Shown piece after piece: positions 43,066 to 51,096 of a stretch of DNA of 64,000 bases. A program made the translations under genes and the position numbers. This stretch comes from Streptomyces sp. OfavH-34-F (GTDB lineage: Bacteria; Actinomycetota; Actinomycetes; Streptomycetales; Streptomycetaceae), in the NCBI RefSeq assembly GCF_022347745.1, contig NZ_JAKRGC010000005.1:1-64000 (forward strand). Direction: 5' to 3'. The notes below the pieces were generated by a model. It did not search any database. It was not told the DNA's origin and saw nothing but the letters and a program-made list of their open reading frames with translations. Each line of letters starts with the position of its first letter. Within the stretch, counting starts at the first letter, position 1.

Positions 43066-43599
43066 TCAGGCGTAGGGGTTGCAGACGAGGTAGCCGTCGA
43101 CGCGGCTGAGCCAGTCCGACTCCGGGTCGGGCGGCAGTACGTGGCCGAGGTTGTCGGCACGGACCTCGCTGATCCACTGGTCGTGCTGGTACTCGTGGTT
43201 GATCAGCGCGAGCAGCAGGTGGTTGGCGACGATGGTCAGCTGGGTCGGGGCGCCGACCCGGCCGGCGGCGATGTCGCCGATGCGGGCGTGGACACGTTCG
43301 GCGACGGTGTCGCGGAACGCTGTGAGCCGTTCGACGGTGGGCAGCGCGCCGCGGAACTTCTCCGGGTTCGCCGAGTCCATGAGTCCGTCGAGTTCCGGGT
43401 CGGTGCTGGGCTCGGCCGCGGTGAGGTTGCGGATCATGAAGTGGGCGACGTGGGCCTGGTGACCGAGGTGCCAGCCAATCGCGCTGGAGTCCTCGTGCGG
43501 GCGCCAGGTCACCTCGTCCGGGGTGAGGTCCTTCCACAGGTCGTCGGTGTAGGCGCGGGCGCGGTCGTATGCGCGTAGCAGCGCGGTGAGCTCGTGCAC
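43066..43599 (-). CDS. DinB-family protein (putative metal-dependent enzyme)
   Basis: This 177-residue four-helix-bundle protein of the DinB/YfiT type starts at a GTG. The metal-binding histidines are in GWHLGHQAH (His44, with His47) and in NHEYQHD further on. DinB-like proteins include thiol S-transferases using bacillithiol or mycothiol, and in actinomycetes mycothiol is the expected cofactor, but the specific reaction is not evident. It follows the ABM-like gene by 9 bases in one operon. The intergenic DNA to its left holds only the pseudogene. Confidence 0.85.
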   Translation of the reverse strand: MHELTALLRAYDRARAYTDDLWKDLTPDEVTWRPHEDSSAIGWHLGHQAHVAHFMIRNLTAAEPSTDPELDGLMDSANPEKFRGALPTVERLTAFRDTVAERVHARIGDIAAGRVGAPTQLTIVANHLLLALINHEYQHDQWISEVRADNLGHVLPPDPESDWLSRVDGYLVCNPYA

Positions 43600-43608
43600 G
43601 ACCGGGCC

Positions 43609-43890
43609 TCAGACGGTGTCGTAGACGCGCACGTCGGGGTCGGCCTTCAGCAGCGGGGAGAGGCCGCCGACGACGTCACGGGTGAACAGCTCGCTGGCCA
43701 GGTACGCCTCGGCGTCGCCGGTGGCCCGGAAGCCGTGGAGGACCTGGACGTCCTCGTCGCGGACGAGGAGCTCCTTGCTGAGGGCGCCGGGGACGGTGTC
43801 GAGGAACGGCTGCTTGTACTTCTCGTACACGCCCGCGGCTGCGGCACGGTGGGCCGGGTCCACCTGCAAGGTGATCTGAAGATACGCCAT
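43609..43890 (-). CDS. Small ABM-like (antibiotic biosynthesis monooxygenase fold) protein
   Basis: This 93-residue protein starts from the ATG at 43890, with GTGAGG upstream. Alternating strands and helices (MAYLQITLQVDP, EKYKQPFLDTVPGALSKELL, DVQVLHGFRATGDAEAYLAS) suggest the dimeric ferredoxin-like fold of ABM or related small proteins. Residues for haem or quinone chemistry are not identifiable. It is the first gene of a two-gene unit with DinB, and a candidate LysR box lies about 115 bases upstream of its start, so it may be a regulon member. Confidence 0.5.
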   Translation of the reverse strand: MAYLQITLQVDPAHRAAAAGVYEKYKQPFLDTVPGALSKELLVRDEDVQVLHGFRATGDAEAYLASELFTRDVVGGLSPLLKADPDVRVYDTV

Positions 43891-44003
43891 GGTTATGCCT
43901 CACTCGATCGACAGGGAGGGGACGGAGCGGTGAGTCCCGCAACGTGCCTGCAACGTTAGGCATTCCCAGCAAGGTCCGGTAGGGGACCACACTGAATCAA
44001 GAT

Positions 44004-44018
44004 ATAAGCAGTGCGTAT
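44004..44018 (-). promoter_or_regulatory. Candidate LysR box upstream of ABM-like/DinB unit
   Basis: ATAAGCAGTGCGTAT contains T-N11-A and matches ATAAACAGCAGCTAT at 44995-45009 upstream of the alcohol dehydrogenase at 10 of 15 positions. It lies between the end of the LysR gene and the ABM-like gene, about 115 bases from the latter. Confidence 0.45.
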
Positions 44019-44022
44019 GGCC

Positions 44023-44916
44023 CTAGTGGCGGGCGACCGCCAGGCTGTCGGCGAGGCGGAGCAGGTCCGGGGCGAGCGGGGAGTCGGCGCTCCAGACCGC
44101 TTCGAAGGAGATCTGCACCTCGCGGCCCTCGTCGTGCAGGGGGCGGTGGCAGACGTCGGGCGAGGTGAGCTTGGAGCGGGGAACCAGCGCCGAACCCAGG
44201 CCGAGCTTCGTCCAGTCCTCCAGGACCCGATAGCTGGCGGCCTCACCCGGATAGGTGTTCAGGGGCATCTCGTGCGCCTGGAAGAGCTGCGTGGTGAAGG
44301 TGGTCAGGCCGCAGGTGTCGGGGACGAGGATGAACTGCTCCTTGCCGGCCTCCGTGAGTTCGATGGGGGTCGCCTCCGTCGCGTCGGGAGTGACGACGAC
44401 GATCGGCTCGACGTCGATGACCCGGTGTTCGAAGCGGGGCATCGCGGCAACGGCCGGGATCAGGATGATGTCGAGCTGGCCGGCCAGCAGGCATTCCCGC
44501 AGCTCCTGCATGTTCGCCTCGCGCAGCACGAGGTCCCGGGGCGCGGGAAGGCCCTGGACCATGCTGAACGCCCTGGCGACCAGGTGCGAGCCGATCAGCG
44601 GTGAGAGCCCCATGCGGATCTTCTGCTCACCGGATTCGTTCAGGCGTCGGGCCTCCGCTCCGACGGCATCGAGCGCTGTCAGGGCGCGCTCGATCAGCGG
44701 CAGGATCCGGATGCCGAACGCGGTCTGCGTCACCCCGCGCGGCGACCGCTCGAACAGCTTGCCGCCCAGGCGTTCCTCCAGCTTGGCGATTCCGTTCGAC
44801 AGCGCGGGCTGCGTGACCCCGTACGCGCGTGCGGCGGCACTGAACGACTTGGTCTCCGCCACCGCCTGCGCATAGCGGAGCCCTTCAAGATTCAGGCGGT
44901 CTGTCGCCATAGCCAC
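44023..44916 (-). CDS. LysR-family transcriptional regulator
   Basis: This protein of 297 residues reads from the GTG at 44916; the ATG at 44910 is an equally good start. The winged HTH is YAQAVAETKSFSAAARAYGV followed by TQPALSNGIAKLEERLGGKL, and the effector-binding part follows (LVLREANMQELRECLLAG, PLNTYPGEAASYRVLEDW). It is divergent from the zinc alcohol dehydrogenase and upstream of the ABM-like/DinB unit. Similar 15-bp T-N11-A elements occur in front of both units and across its own start, so it may control all three. Confidence 0.93.
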   Translation of the reverse strand: MAMATDRLNLEGLRYAQAVAETKSFSAAARAYGVTQPALSNGIAKLEERLGGKLFERSPRGVTQTAFGIRILPLIERALTALDAVGAEARRLNESGEQKIRMGLSPLIGSHLVARAFSMVQGLPAPRDLVLREANMQELRECLLAGQLDIILIPAVAAMPRFEHRVIDVEPIVVVTPDATEATPIELTEAGKEQFILVPDTCGLTTFTTQLFQAHEMPLNTYPGEAASYRVLEDWTKLGLGSALVPRSKLTSPDVCHRPLHDEGREVQISFEAVWSADSPLAPDLLRLADSLAVARH

Positions 44917-44923
44917 GGCTTAT
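44909..44923 (-). promoter_or_regulatory. Candidate LysR box overlapping the LysR start (autoregulation)
   Basis: On the minus strand this reads ATAAGCCGTGGCTAT, a third copy of the ATAA-N7-(8)-TAT element with T-N11-A. It overlaps the LysR initiation codons at 44910-44916, as expected for autoregulation. Weakest of the three, because part lies in coding sequence. Confidence 0.35.
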
Positions 44924-44994
44924 CGCTCCATTCACTGATGTCCCCTACCGGGCGCCAATTCCTCTGCCTACGGTGGGACTCCTTCTCATTCAGC

Positions 44995-45009
44995 ATAAAC
45001 AGCAGCTAT
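44995..45009 (+). promoter_or_regulatory. Candidate LysR box upstream of alcohol dehydrogenase
   Basis: ATAAACAGCAGCTAT lies 30 bases before the ATG at 45039, in the divergent promoter between LysR and the zinc dehydrogenase. It has the T-N11-A pattern and resembles the element at 44004-44018. Confidence 0.45.
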
Positions 45010-45038
45010 GAGCATCGTCGTTCGGAACGGAAGGCACC

Positions 45039-46073
45039 ATGTCGGACAGCGCCGTGACCATGGTCGTGACCGAGCCCTGCGGACCCCTGCACCCCGTGGT
45101 GGCCGAGACGGTCTCGCCTCCCGCCGGGTGGGTCCGCGTCTCGGTGGTGGCGAGCGGCGTGTGCAATGCCGACATCGCAACGGCCGCCGCCACCGGCAAG
45201 GACACCGCCCTGCCCGTCACCCCCGGCCACGAGGTCGCCGGTGTCATCGCCGAGACCGGTGACCGGGTCGAGGGCTGGGCGGCCGGCGACCGGGTGGCCG
45301 TAGGCTGGTTCGGCGGCAGCTGCGACCACTGCGCGCACTGCCGCACGGGCGACGTCGTCCACTGCGCCGAACGCAAGATCCCCGGCCTGTCCTATCCGGG
45401 CGGCTGGGCGCAGAGCATCACCGTCCCGGCCGGCGCGCTCGCCCGCATCCCCGACGGCCTCGACCTCTTCCATGCCGCCCCCTTCGGCTGCGCCGGGGTG
45501 ACGACCTTCAACGCGATCCGCAAGGCCGGCATTCGCGCCGGAGGACGGGTCGCCGTCTTCGGGATCGGCGGCCTGGGCCACCTCGCCGTCCAGTTCGCCG
45601 CGAAGCTCGGCTACGAGACCATCGCCATCGCCCGCGGCCGAGACCGCGAACACCTCGCCCGTGAGCTCGGCGCCTGCCACTACATCGACAGCGACACCCA
45701 GATGCCCGGAGCCGCCCTGAAGGAGCTCGACGGAGCCGACCTCATCCTCTACACAGCCTCCTCCACCGCCCCCGTCGACGAGCTGCTCACCGGCCTGGCC
45801 GTGCACGGGCAGCTCACCCTCGTCGGCGTCGACGCCGGCTCCGTGACCGTTCCGGCGGCCCGGCTCGTCATGAACGGCCACACCCTCACCGGGCACCTCA
45901 CCGGTAGCCCGCGCGAGACGGAAGAAGCCATGGCCTTCGCCGTCACCACGGGCGTGCGCCCGATGATCGAACGGATGCCACTGGACAAGGCCGACGACGC
46001 CGTCACCCGGCTGCGCTCAGCAGCTCCCCGCTTCCGCCTCGTCCTGGACACCGCCGTCGTCAGCAGCGAGTAG
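45039..46073 (+). CDS. Zinc-dependent alcohol dehydrogenase (MDR family)
   Basis: This 344-residue protein is of the zinc ADH type. Zinc ligands: Cys in ASGVCNADI, GHEVAG (His-Glu), and the structural zinc cysteines in CDHCAHCRTGDVVHC. NAD(P) binding is at FGIGGLGHLAVQFAAKLG. It resembles propanol-preferring bacterial ADHs. It is divergent from the LysR regulator and upstream of the flavin amine oxidase, with which it may act on a common substrate. The exact substrate is unknown. Confidence 0.92.
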   Translation: MSDSAVTMVVTEPCGPLHPVVAETVSPPAGWVRVSVVASGVCNADIATAAATGKDTALPVTPGHEVAGVIAETGDRVEGWAAGDRVAVGWFGGSCDHCAHCRTGDVVHCAERKIPGLSYPGGWAQSITVPAGALARIPDGLDLFHAAPFGCAGVTTFNAIRKAGIRAGGRVAVFGIGGLGHLAVQFAAKLGYETIAIARGRDREHLARELGACHYIDSDTQMPGAALKELDGADLILYTASSTAPVDELLTGLAVHGQLTLVGVDAGSVTVPAARLVMNGHTLTGHLTGSPRETEEAMAFAVTTGVRPMIERMPLDKADDAVTRLRSAAPRFRLVLDTAVVSSE

Positions 46074-46195
46074 CCAGACCCCTCGTCCCGCCGCGCGCCT
46101 CAGCCGCGCGGCGGTCGGCACCCTGCCCTCCCCTCAGCCCGATGCCGCACCACCGACGACAGCGGGGGTTAAGCCTGCTCAGATTGGAGCCACAC

Positions 46196-47314
46196 ATGTC
46201 CCACTGGGAAAGCCACGACGTCATCGTGATCGGCGCCGGCGCCTCCGGACTCGCCGCAGCCACCGCCCTGCACGCCGCCGACCGCGACGTCGTCGTCCTG
46301 GAGGCCCGCGACCGCGTCGGCGGACGCCTGCTCTCCACCCCCGTCGAGCACCCGGGGCAGGCGCTCGATCTGGGAGCCACCTGGTTCTGGGGCGGCGAGG
46401 AACGCGTACAGGCCCTGGCCGTCCGCAGCGGCATCGCCACCTTCGAGCAGCACCTTGCCGGCGACACGATGCTTCAGGAGACGACCGGCATCCGCCGCCT
46501 CACCGGCAATCTGATCGATGCCCCCTCCCGCCGTTTCGCCGCCGGCGCGCAGAGCATCGCCGCCGTCCTCACCGCCGCGCTGCCCGCCGGCTCTCTTCGG
46601 CTGGACACACCTGTCACCGCCATCCACACGACCGGCCAAGGCGGCCTCGACGTGCTCACCCCGGCCGGCACCCTCCATGCCAGGCACGTCGTTCTGGCCG
46701 TTCCCCCGGCCCTGGCCCTGGAGCGCATCGACTTCGACCACGCCCTCCCCGACGACCTCGTGCGCCTGGCCCGGGCCACCCCGGTGTGGATGGGCGCTGT
46801 CGTCAAGGTCGTCGCCCACTACCCGGCCGCGTTCTGGCGCCAGGAGGGTTTGGCGGGGGCGGCGTTCAGCAGGACCGGCCCGCTCCAGGAGATCCACGAC
46901 ATGTCCGGGCCCGGCGGCGAACCCGCCGCGCTCTTCGGCTTCGCGCACGCCCGCACCGTCCGGCCCGGCTTCGAGCAGGCCGTCACCGCCCAGCTCACCC
47001 GGCTCTTCGGCCCGGCGGCCGGATCCCCGGTGGCCCTGCACGTGCAGGACTGGAGCACCGAACAGTGGACCGCCCCATCCACCGTGCAGCGCCTCGCCGA
47101 CTACTCGCTCTTCGGCCACCGCCTCTACCAGCGCCCGGCCCTCGACGGCAGCCTGCACTGGGCGTCGACCGAGACGGCCACCGACCATGCCGGACACATC
47201 GAAGGCGCCCTCGCCACCGGCGAACGCGCGGCACGCGCCGTCCTTGCGGCACCCGCCGACGTGAACGACACCGCCCGGGACGTCACCGCCCCAGCAGGTA
47301 GGCCACCGGCCTGA
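46196..47314 (+). CDS. Flavin-containing amine oxidase (monoamine oxidase-like)
   Basis: This 372-residue protein starts from the ATG at 46196 (TGGAG upstream). N-terminal FAD-binding motif VIGAGASGLAAATAL, followed by LEARDRVGGRLLS and DLGATWFWGGEE, is that of the MAO/amine oxidase family; the C-terminal block WASTETATDHAGHIEGALATG binds the flavin as well. A covalent-flavin cysteine is not in the usual C-terminal position, so flavin is probably non-covalent. It follows the alcohol dehydrogenase by about 120 bases. Substrate unknown; amine or alcohol oxidation is expected. Confidence 0.92.
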   Translation: MSHWESHDVIVIGAGASGLAAATALHAADRDVVVLEARDRVGGRLLSTPVEHPGQALDLGATWFWGGEERVQALAVRSGIATFEQHLAGDTMLQETTGIRRLTGNLIDAPSRRFAAGAQSIAAVLTAALPAGSLRLDTPVTAIHTTGQGGLDVLTPAGTLHARHVVLAVPPALALERIDFDHALPDDLVRLARATPVWMGAVVKVVAHYPAAFWRQEGLAGAAFSRTGPLQEIHDMSGPGGEPAALFGFAHARTVRPGFEQAVTAQLTRLFGPAAGSPVALHVQDWSTEQWTAPSTVQRLADYSLFGHRLYQRPALDGSLHWASTETATDHAGHIEGALATGERAARAVLAAPADVNDTARDVTAPAGRPPA

Positions 47315-47396
47315 CGCCGCAGGATCCCGTACGGCTCAGCGCACGGAATCCGTACGACACCACGCCCGGCCGCCGAGATCACACATCAGGAGAGCG

Positions 47397-47632
47397 ATGA
47401 CCAGCGCCGCACCCGCCGCCACGCCGGGACTCATACCCGACCCCGCGGAGGTCCGCTACCCAGATAGAAGACCTCGGCCTTCGGCTCCGTGCGCTGATCG
47501 CACTCAGCCCACGCTGTTCTAGGTTTCATCGGAGTGGCCACGGGCTACTCGGCCTGGCAGCACCCCGCCCTCGCCACCCAAATCGCCGCTGAGGGCTTTC
47601 TCTCGGGGTTTTCGTCGCCGTAGTAGGCACAA
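47397..47632 (+). pseudogene. Gene remnant following amine oxidase
   Basis: An ATG with AGGAGAG upstream (47397) opens a frame MTSAAPAATPGLIPDPAEVR that stops after 41 codons at 47522. Immediately after, another frame contains GFIGVATGYSAWQHPALATQ, which has the character of a membrane-protein fragment, and ends at about 47632. The pair looks like a gene start joined to an unrelated or deleted remainder. I do not recognise the parent family. Confidence 0.35.
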
Positions 47633-47642
47633 TCGCCCCTGG

Positions 47643-47682
47643 CTACGCGTCTCCGGTCCAGGGTTGGACCGGAGACGCGTAG
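47643..47682. terminator. Perfect 18-bp hairpin
   Basis: CTACGCGTCTCCGGTCCA at 47643-47660 pairs over its whole length with the arm at 47665-47682, leaving a loop of four bases (GGGT). It is the strongest hairpin in the window and lies between gene debris and the lipoprotein gene; a terminator role is likely, and it is symmetric enough to act on both strands. The remaining bases to 47815 show nothing I can assign. Confidence 0.75.
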
Positions 47683-47815
47683 AGAACGACTGCTGCGTCC
47701 AACTGAAATCTGAGTGCCTGCCCGCCCTACGCCCGTACGGTCATTCAGCCGCTGGATGGCCTCGAGAGGCTTCATCGGCTCGAACAGTTGGAATTGTCAG
47801 CAACGCTGAGCTGTC

Positions 47816-48262
47816 TCAGATTCGGGCCTGAGCTCCTCGTTTCTTCAGGATGAAAGAATCGCCATCGCCCACCCAAGCCCAAATCACCTTCTCTCCGTCG
47901 GCTGATGCAATGAACAAGGTGGCGCTTCCACTCGACTCGAACCACAGGTTAATCACCCAGTCCTTGGTGTAGTGGCCAAACGCCCACTTACCCGTCCCGC
48001 TGACAACTTCTTTGGACTCGACGTGCACGCCCGCTCCAGCCGTGTATGAGGTCTTCAATGAGCGTGCCTCGAATCTCTCACCACCCTTCAGAATGAGGAG
48101 CGACTCGTCTGCCCCTCTCCACGTGCCAACGAGATCGGCTTGCGTTACATCACTTACTTCATCCAGATGGGACGAGGTGCCGCATGCGGAAGTTGCCACC
48201 ACGAACATGAGCACGGAGAGAACCGAGAGCGCGAGTCGCCGGAGACTGTGGGAGTTGACCAT
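47816..48262 (-). CDS. Putative lipoprotein with atypical (AT-richer) composition
   Basis: This 148-residue protein starts at an ATG. The signal segment SVLSVLMFVVATSAC contains a lipobox with Cys27. The mature part has LVGTWRGADESLLILKGGER and KWAFGHYTKDWVINLWFES, a lipocalin-like or DUF-type beta-barrel appearance seen in small Streptomyces lipoproteins. Codon use is less G/C-rich than its neighbours (AAA, TTT, GAA and GTA are used), suggesting transfer or weaker selection. It stands alone between low-GC intergenic stretches. Confidence 0.7.
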   Translation of the reverse strand: MVNSHSLRRLALSVLSVLMFVVATSACGTSSHLDEVSDVTQADLVGTWRGADESLLILKGGERFEARSLKTSYTAGAGVHVESKEVVSGTGKWAFGHYTKDWVINLWFESSGSATLFIASADGEKVIWAWVGDGDSFILKKRGAQARI

Positions 48263-48853
48263 GAATTTCTCCGATTAATTAGGGTAGAAGAAGGTTCTCG
48301 TGCCATATTATCGCCCGGTTGGCTAGGTGTATATAGACGGATATTCCACCACCAAACACCTTATCCACTATCCAGCTCTTGCGATTAGTTTATCCGCGAG
48401 CAAATGAGCGGCGGAAGTGAGAGTGAGATCCTCCTGTACCGTGATCCTGGCTTGAATCCCTCGCTTCGAAGAATTCAAAATAACGTAGTTCCACCGCCTT
48501 CGCTGTCCGAAGTGCCACCGGTGCTGGGGTCAGGGCCTGTATCAGTAGGCTCTTCAGGATGGCCTTCACTTCACGGCGGCGGACAAACTGCAACGCTCCG
48601 CACTGCCGGTCGGCGACTCTCCGCGTTGGCCACGGCCCGAGTTGCTCCGCAATCCGGGCCGCAGAAATTCGCTGCGTGAATTTCCGGGTCAGGCTGGTCC
48701 GGTTCCGACGTGAACGAGCGCTCCGTTCCCTTCTCTTCCTGGCCGCCTCGAGAAGAAAGCAACTTCCTTGTGTGGCAGGGCGGTTATGTGTCGCCGGGCA
48801 GACCCGGCAGCCGCGCCACCTCGGGATCGTGCCGCGCATCGTAGGATCGGCGC
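48263..48853. other. AT-richer intergenic region, no assignable gene
   Basis: About 590 bases between the lipoprotein and the DUF218 gene. The first 150 are notably AT-rich (TTAATTAGGGTAGAAG near 48275, GGTGTATATAGACGG near 48327), the remainder shows only weak reading frames on either strand. No RNA gene or repeat was recognised; AT-rich DNA near 48270-48390 could hold a promoter for the lipoprotein. Confidence 0.4.
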
Positions 48854-49882
48854 ATGGTGGCCTTCGTCCCGTCGTTCGTCTGCTTGCTCCTGTTCTGTGT
48901 TGGTGTGGTGCAAGACCGCCGCCGAGTGAGCAACGCAGTCCTGCTGGGCCTGTCCACCGTCTTCGCGGCCATCGCACTTCTCCTGCATGTGGCGGCCGAG
49001 CGAGCCCAGTTGGGGCGCGACCTGGCCGTCGCCCTGCTGACCCTCGCGGGCGTGGGTGTCGTCACCCTGGCGTGTTTCCTCATCGCCAACGGGATCACCA
49101 TGGTGCGCAAGGAGGGAAGGAGTTCGGCGAATCTGCTGTCCCTGGCAGCGGGCATCGCCCTGGTGGCCCTGCTCGCACTGCTGATCACCGCGCTGGTGCT
49201 GCATACGCACACGCTCCTGGTGATGGCGGCGACGGCCGTGGCGCTCGCCGGGTACGTCGCCTTCCTGTTCCTCTGTTTCCTCGTCTATGGGGCCCTGTAC
49301 GCACATGTGCGCATCCGGCGTCGGGCGGACTTCGTGGTCGTCCTCGGCTCGGGCCTGATCGGGGGCACCACCGTGTCCCCGCTGCTGGCCAGCCGCCTGG
49401 ACCGGGCCCGAAAGGAACACACCAGGCTGTCGCGGAAAGGGCGGCGCCCGGTCCTGATTACCTCGGGGGGCCAGGGCCCCGACGAGAAGCTGCCGGAGTC
49501 CCACGCGATGGCCGAATACCTGGTCGCCCAGGGCTTCCCCGCCGACCTGATAGAACGCGAGGACCGGTCGACGACCACGGACGAGAACCTGACGTTCAGC
49601 AAAGCGCTGATGGAACGGGCGAATCCGACCTACCGGTGCGTGATCGTCACGAACAACTACCATGTCTTCCGCGCCGCGGTTACCGCTCGCCGCACCGGCA
49701 TCCGGGGAAACGTGATCGGCGCCCCGACAGCCGCGTACTTCTGGCCGAGCGCCATGATCCGCGAGTTCGTCGCGCTCTTGGTCGCCTATCGCCGTACCAA
49801 CGCCGTACTCTTCCTGCTCGTTCTGCTGAGCGGCCTCTTCATCTGGTGGCTGGGGTGGCCGGCGCCGGGGGCAGGCACGTAG
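48854..49882 (+). CDS. DUF218 (YdcF/ElyC-like) membrane protein
   Basis: This 342-residue protein has five or so hydrophobic spans in the first 150 residues and another at the C-terminus (NAVLFLLVLLSGLFIWWLGW). The soluble domain is DUF218: ADFVVVLGSGLIGG, LITSGGQGPDEKLPES, AMAEYLVAQGFP, EDRSTTTDENLTFS and CVIVTNNYHVFRA. Members such as YdcF and ElyC are linked to envelope or S-adenosylmethionine-binding roles, but the reaction is not established. It is monocistronic in appearance. Confidence 0.88.
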   Translation: MVAFVPSFVCLLLFCVGVVQDRRRVSNAVLLGLSTVFAAIALLLHVAAERAQLGRDLAVALLTLAGVGVVTLACFLIANGITMVRKEGRSSANLLSLAAGIALVALLALLITALVLHTHTLLVMAATAVALAGYVAFLFLCFLVYGALYAHVRIRRRADFVVVLGSGLIGGTTVSPLLASRLDRARKEHTRLSRKGRRPVLITSGGQGPDEKLPESHAMAEYLVAQGFPADLIEREDRSTTTDENLTFSKALMERANPTYRCVIVTNNYHVFRAAVTARRTGIRGNVIGAPTAAYFWPSAMIREFVALLVAYRRTNAVLFLLVLLSGLFIWWLGWPAPGAGT

Positions 49883-50033
49883 AAGTCGAGGCTCTCCAGC
49901 CGTACGGCCACCCGGTCCAGGCCAGTCGTGAAGCCTCGAAGGCAACGCCACCCTGGTCGTCTCGGGCAATGTCGGCGCGCTACCGGCCATCTTCTGGTGC
50001 GGGTGCAGCAGTTGCCGTAGGGTGCCGGACGAA

Positions 50034-50051
50034 TATGGGAGCGCTCCCATA
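50034..50051. promoter_or_regulatory. Perfect CebR-type operator palindrome
   Basis: TATGGGAGCGCTCCCATA is an 18-bp perfect palindrome whose inner 14 bases, TGGGAGCGCTCCCA (50036-50049), equal the published binding site of CebR, the LacI-type repressor of cellulose and cello-oligosaccharide genes in Streptomyces. It ends 35 bases before the start of the secreted protein gene at 50087. Confidence 0.85.
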
Positions 50052-50086
50052 CGTTCCTTCGGCCTCACCCGATTGGAGAACTGCGT

Positions 50087-50944
50087 ATGCGTTATCCCCT
50101 CCTCTCCCGACGGTTGCCCCGACTTCTTGTCACCATCGCCCTGGCCGGCGCCACGGTGGTGGCCGCCACCGGCGGCGCTCCGGCTCCGGCCCACGACCGC
50201 CACGGCGGCCGACCCGTCGACGGCTGTGCCCCCGACCCGGCGTTACTGTTCTGCGAGGACTTCGATGAGCTGCCGCGGGGCGCGGGCACCAGCATGCGCT
50301 GGGGTGTGGACACCCACAACGGCACACTGGCCGTCGAACGCGAGCGGGGTCGCGGACACGGCGGGAAGCGCGGCGCGGACCAAGTACTCCGGGTGCGCAC
50401 CGAGGGCAACGGGTACGCGTTCCTGGAGGTGGACGAGGTCTCGGCCCCGGACAACAGCTTCTTCGGCCGGATGCGGGTGAAGGTCGACGCCTTCCCCACC
50501 GCTCCGGACTGGGCCCACTTCACCCTGGTGGAGGCCACCGGCCAGGGCGACGGCAGCGTGGTCCGACCGATCGGCGGCCAGTACGTACCGACCGTCGGCA
50601 ACGGGGTGCAGCTGTGGGGCATCGGCTCGGACGGCGGCCCCACGGGCGACTGGACCGACTGGCGCGACTCCGCCCCGGCCGAACCGGGGAAGTGGACGTG
50701 CCTGGAATGGGAGGTGGACGCCTCGGACAACCGTGTGGCGGTATGGATCGACGGCGAGCCCCAGCCCGACATGACCGTCACCACCACCCGGCACGGAGGC
50801 AATCCGGTGGACTTCGTCCTTCCCGCCTTCGACACCGTTCGCATCGGATGGCAGCTCTACCAGGGCAATCCCACACCGGACTCCTACGACCTGCGCCTGG
50901 ATGACTTGGCGTTGTCCACGGAACGCGTCGGATGCGGCCGCTGA
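50087..50944 (+). CDS. Secreted Cip1-like (polysaccharide-lyase-fold) protein, predicted CebR regulon
   Basis: This 285-residue protein starts from the ATG at 50087. The signal MRYPLLSRRLPRLLVTIALA is followed by Ala-rich sequence to PAPAHD. The mature part begins with LLFCEDFDELPRGAGTSM, then WGVDTHNGTLAVERE, FFGRMRVKVDAFPTAPDW, WTCLEWEVDASDNRVAVWID and TVRIGWQLYQGNPTPDSYD. This is the pattern of the Cip1-like domain known from cellulose-induced fungal and actinomycete proteins with a polysaccharide-lyase-like jelly roll. A perfect CebR operator precedes it. The function is probably on plant cell wall material; catalytic activity is not established in the family as far as I know. Confidence 0.75.
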   Translation: MRYPLLSRRLPRLLVTIALAGATVVAATGGAPAPAHDRHGGRPVDGCAPDPALLFCEDFDELPRGAGTSMRWGVDTHNGTLAVERERGRGHGGKRGADQVLRVRTEGNGYAFLEVDEVSAPDNSFFGRMRVKVDAFPTAPDWAHFTLVEATGQGDGSVVRPIGGQYVPTVGNGVQLWGIGSDGGPTGDWTDWRDSAPAEPGKWTCLEWEVDASDNRVAVWIDGEPQPDMTVTTTRHGGNPVDFVLPAFDTVRIGWQLYQGNPTPDSYDLRLDDLALSTERVGCGR

Positions 50945-51096
50945 CCGGGTGCGTGCTCCAGGCTCTGAGGCGAGACATGGACTCGGACCGGGAGGCGCCC
51001 GCCACCTGGTCATGGTGTGTTCAGGTCGATCCTCTACTGTCTGCGCGGACCGCAGGCCACGAGCCCCTGCGGCCATGGCCGTCAAGGAGTGACGAA

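Noticed and set aside
48390-48977. Minus-strand open frame of about 195 codons with a helix-turn-helix-like stretch (ISAARIAEQLG)
   Set aside because: It runs into the start of the DUF218 gene, has no ribosome site, and the rest of the translation is not protein-like; kept as unassigned intergenic DNA.
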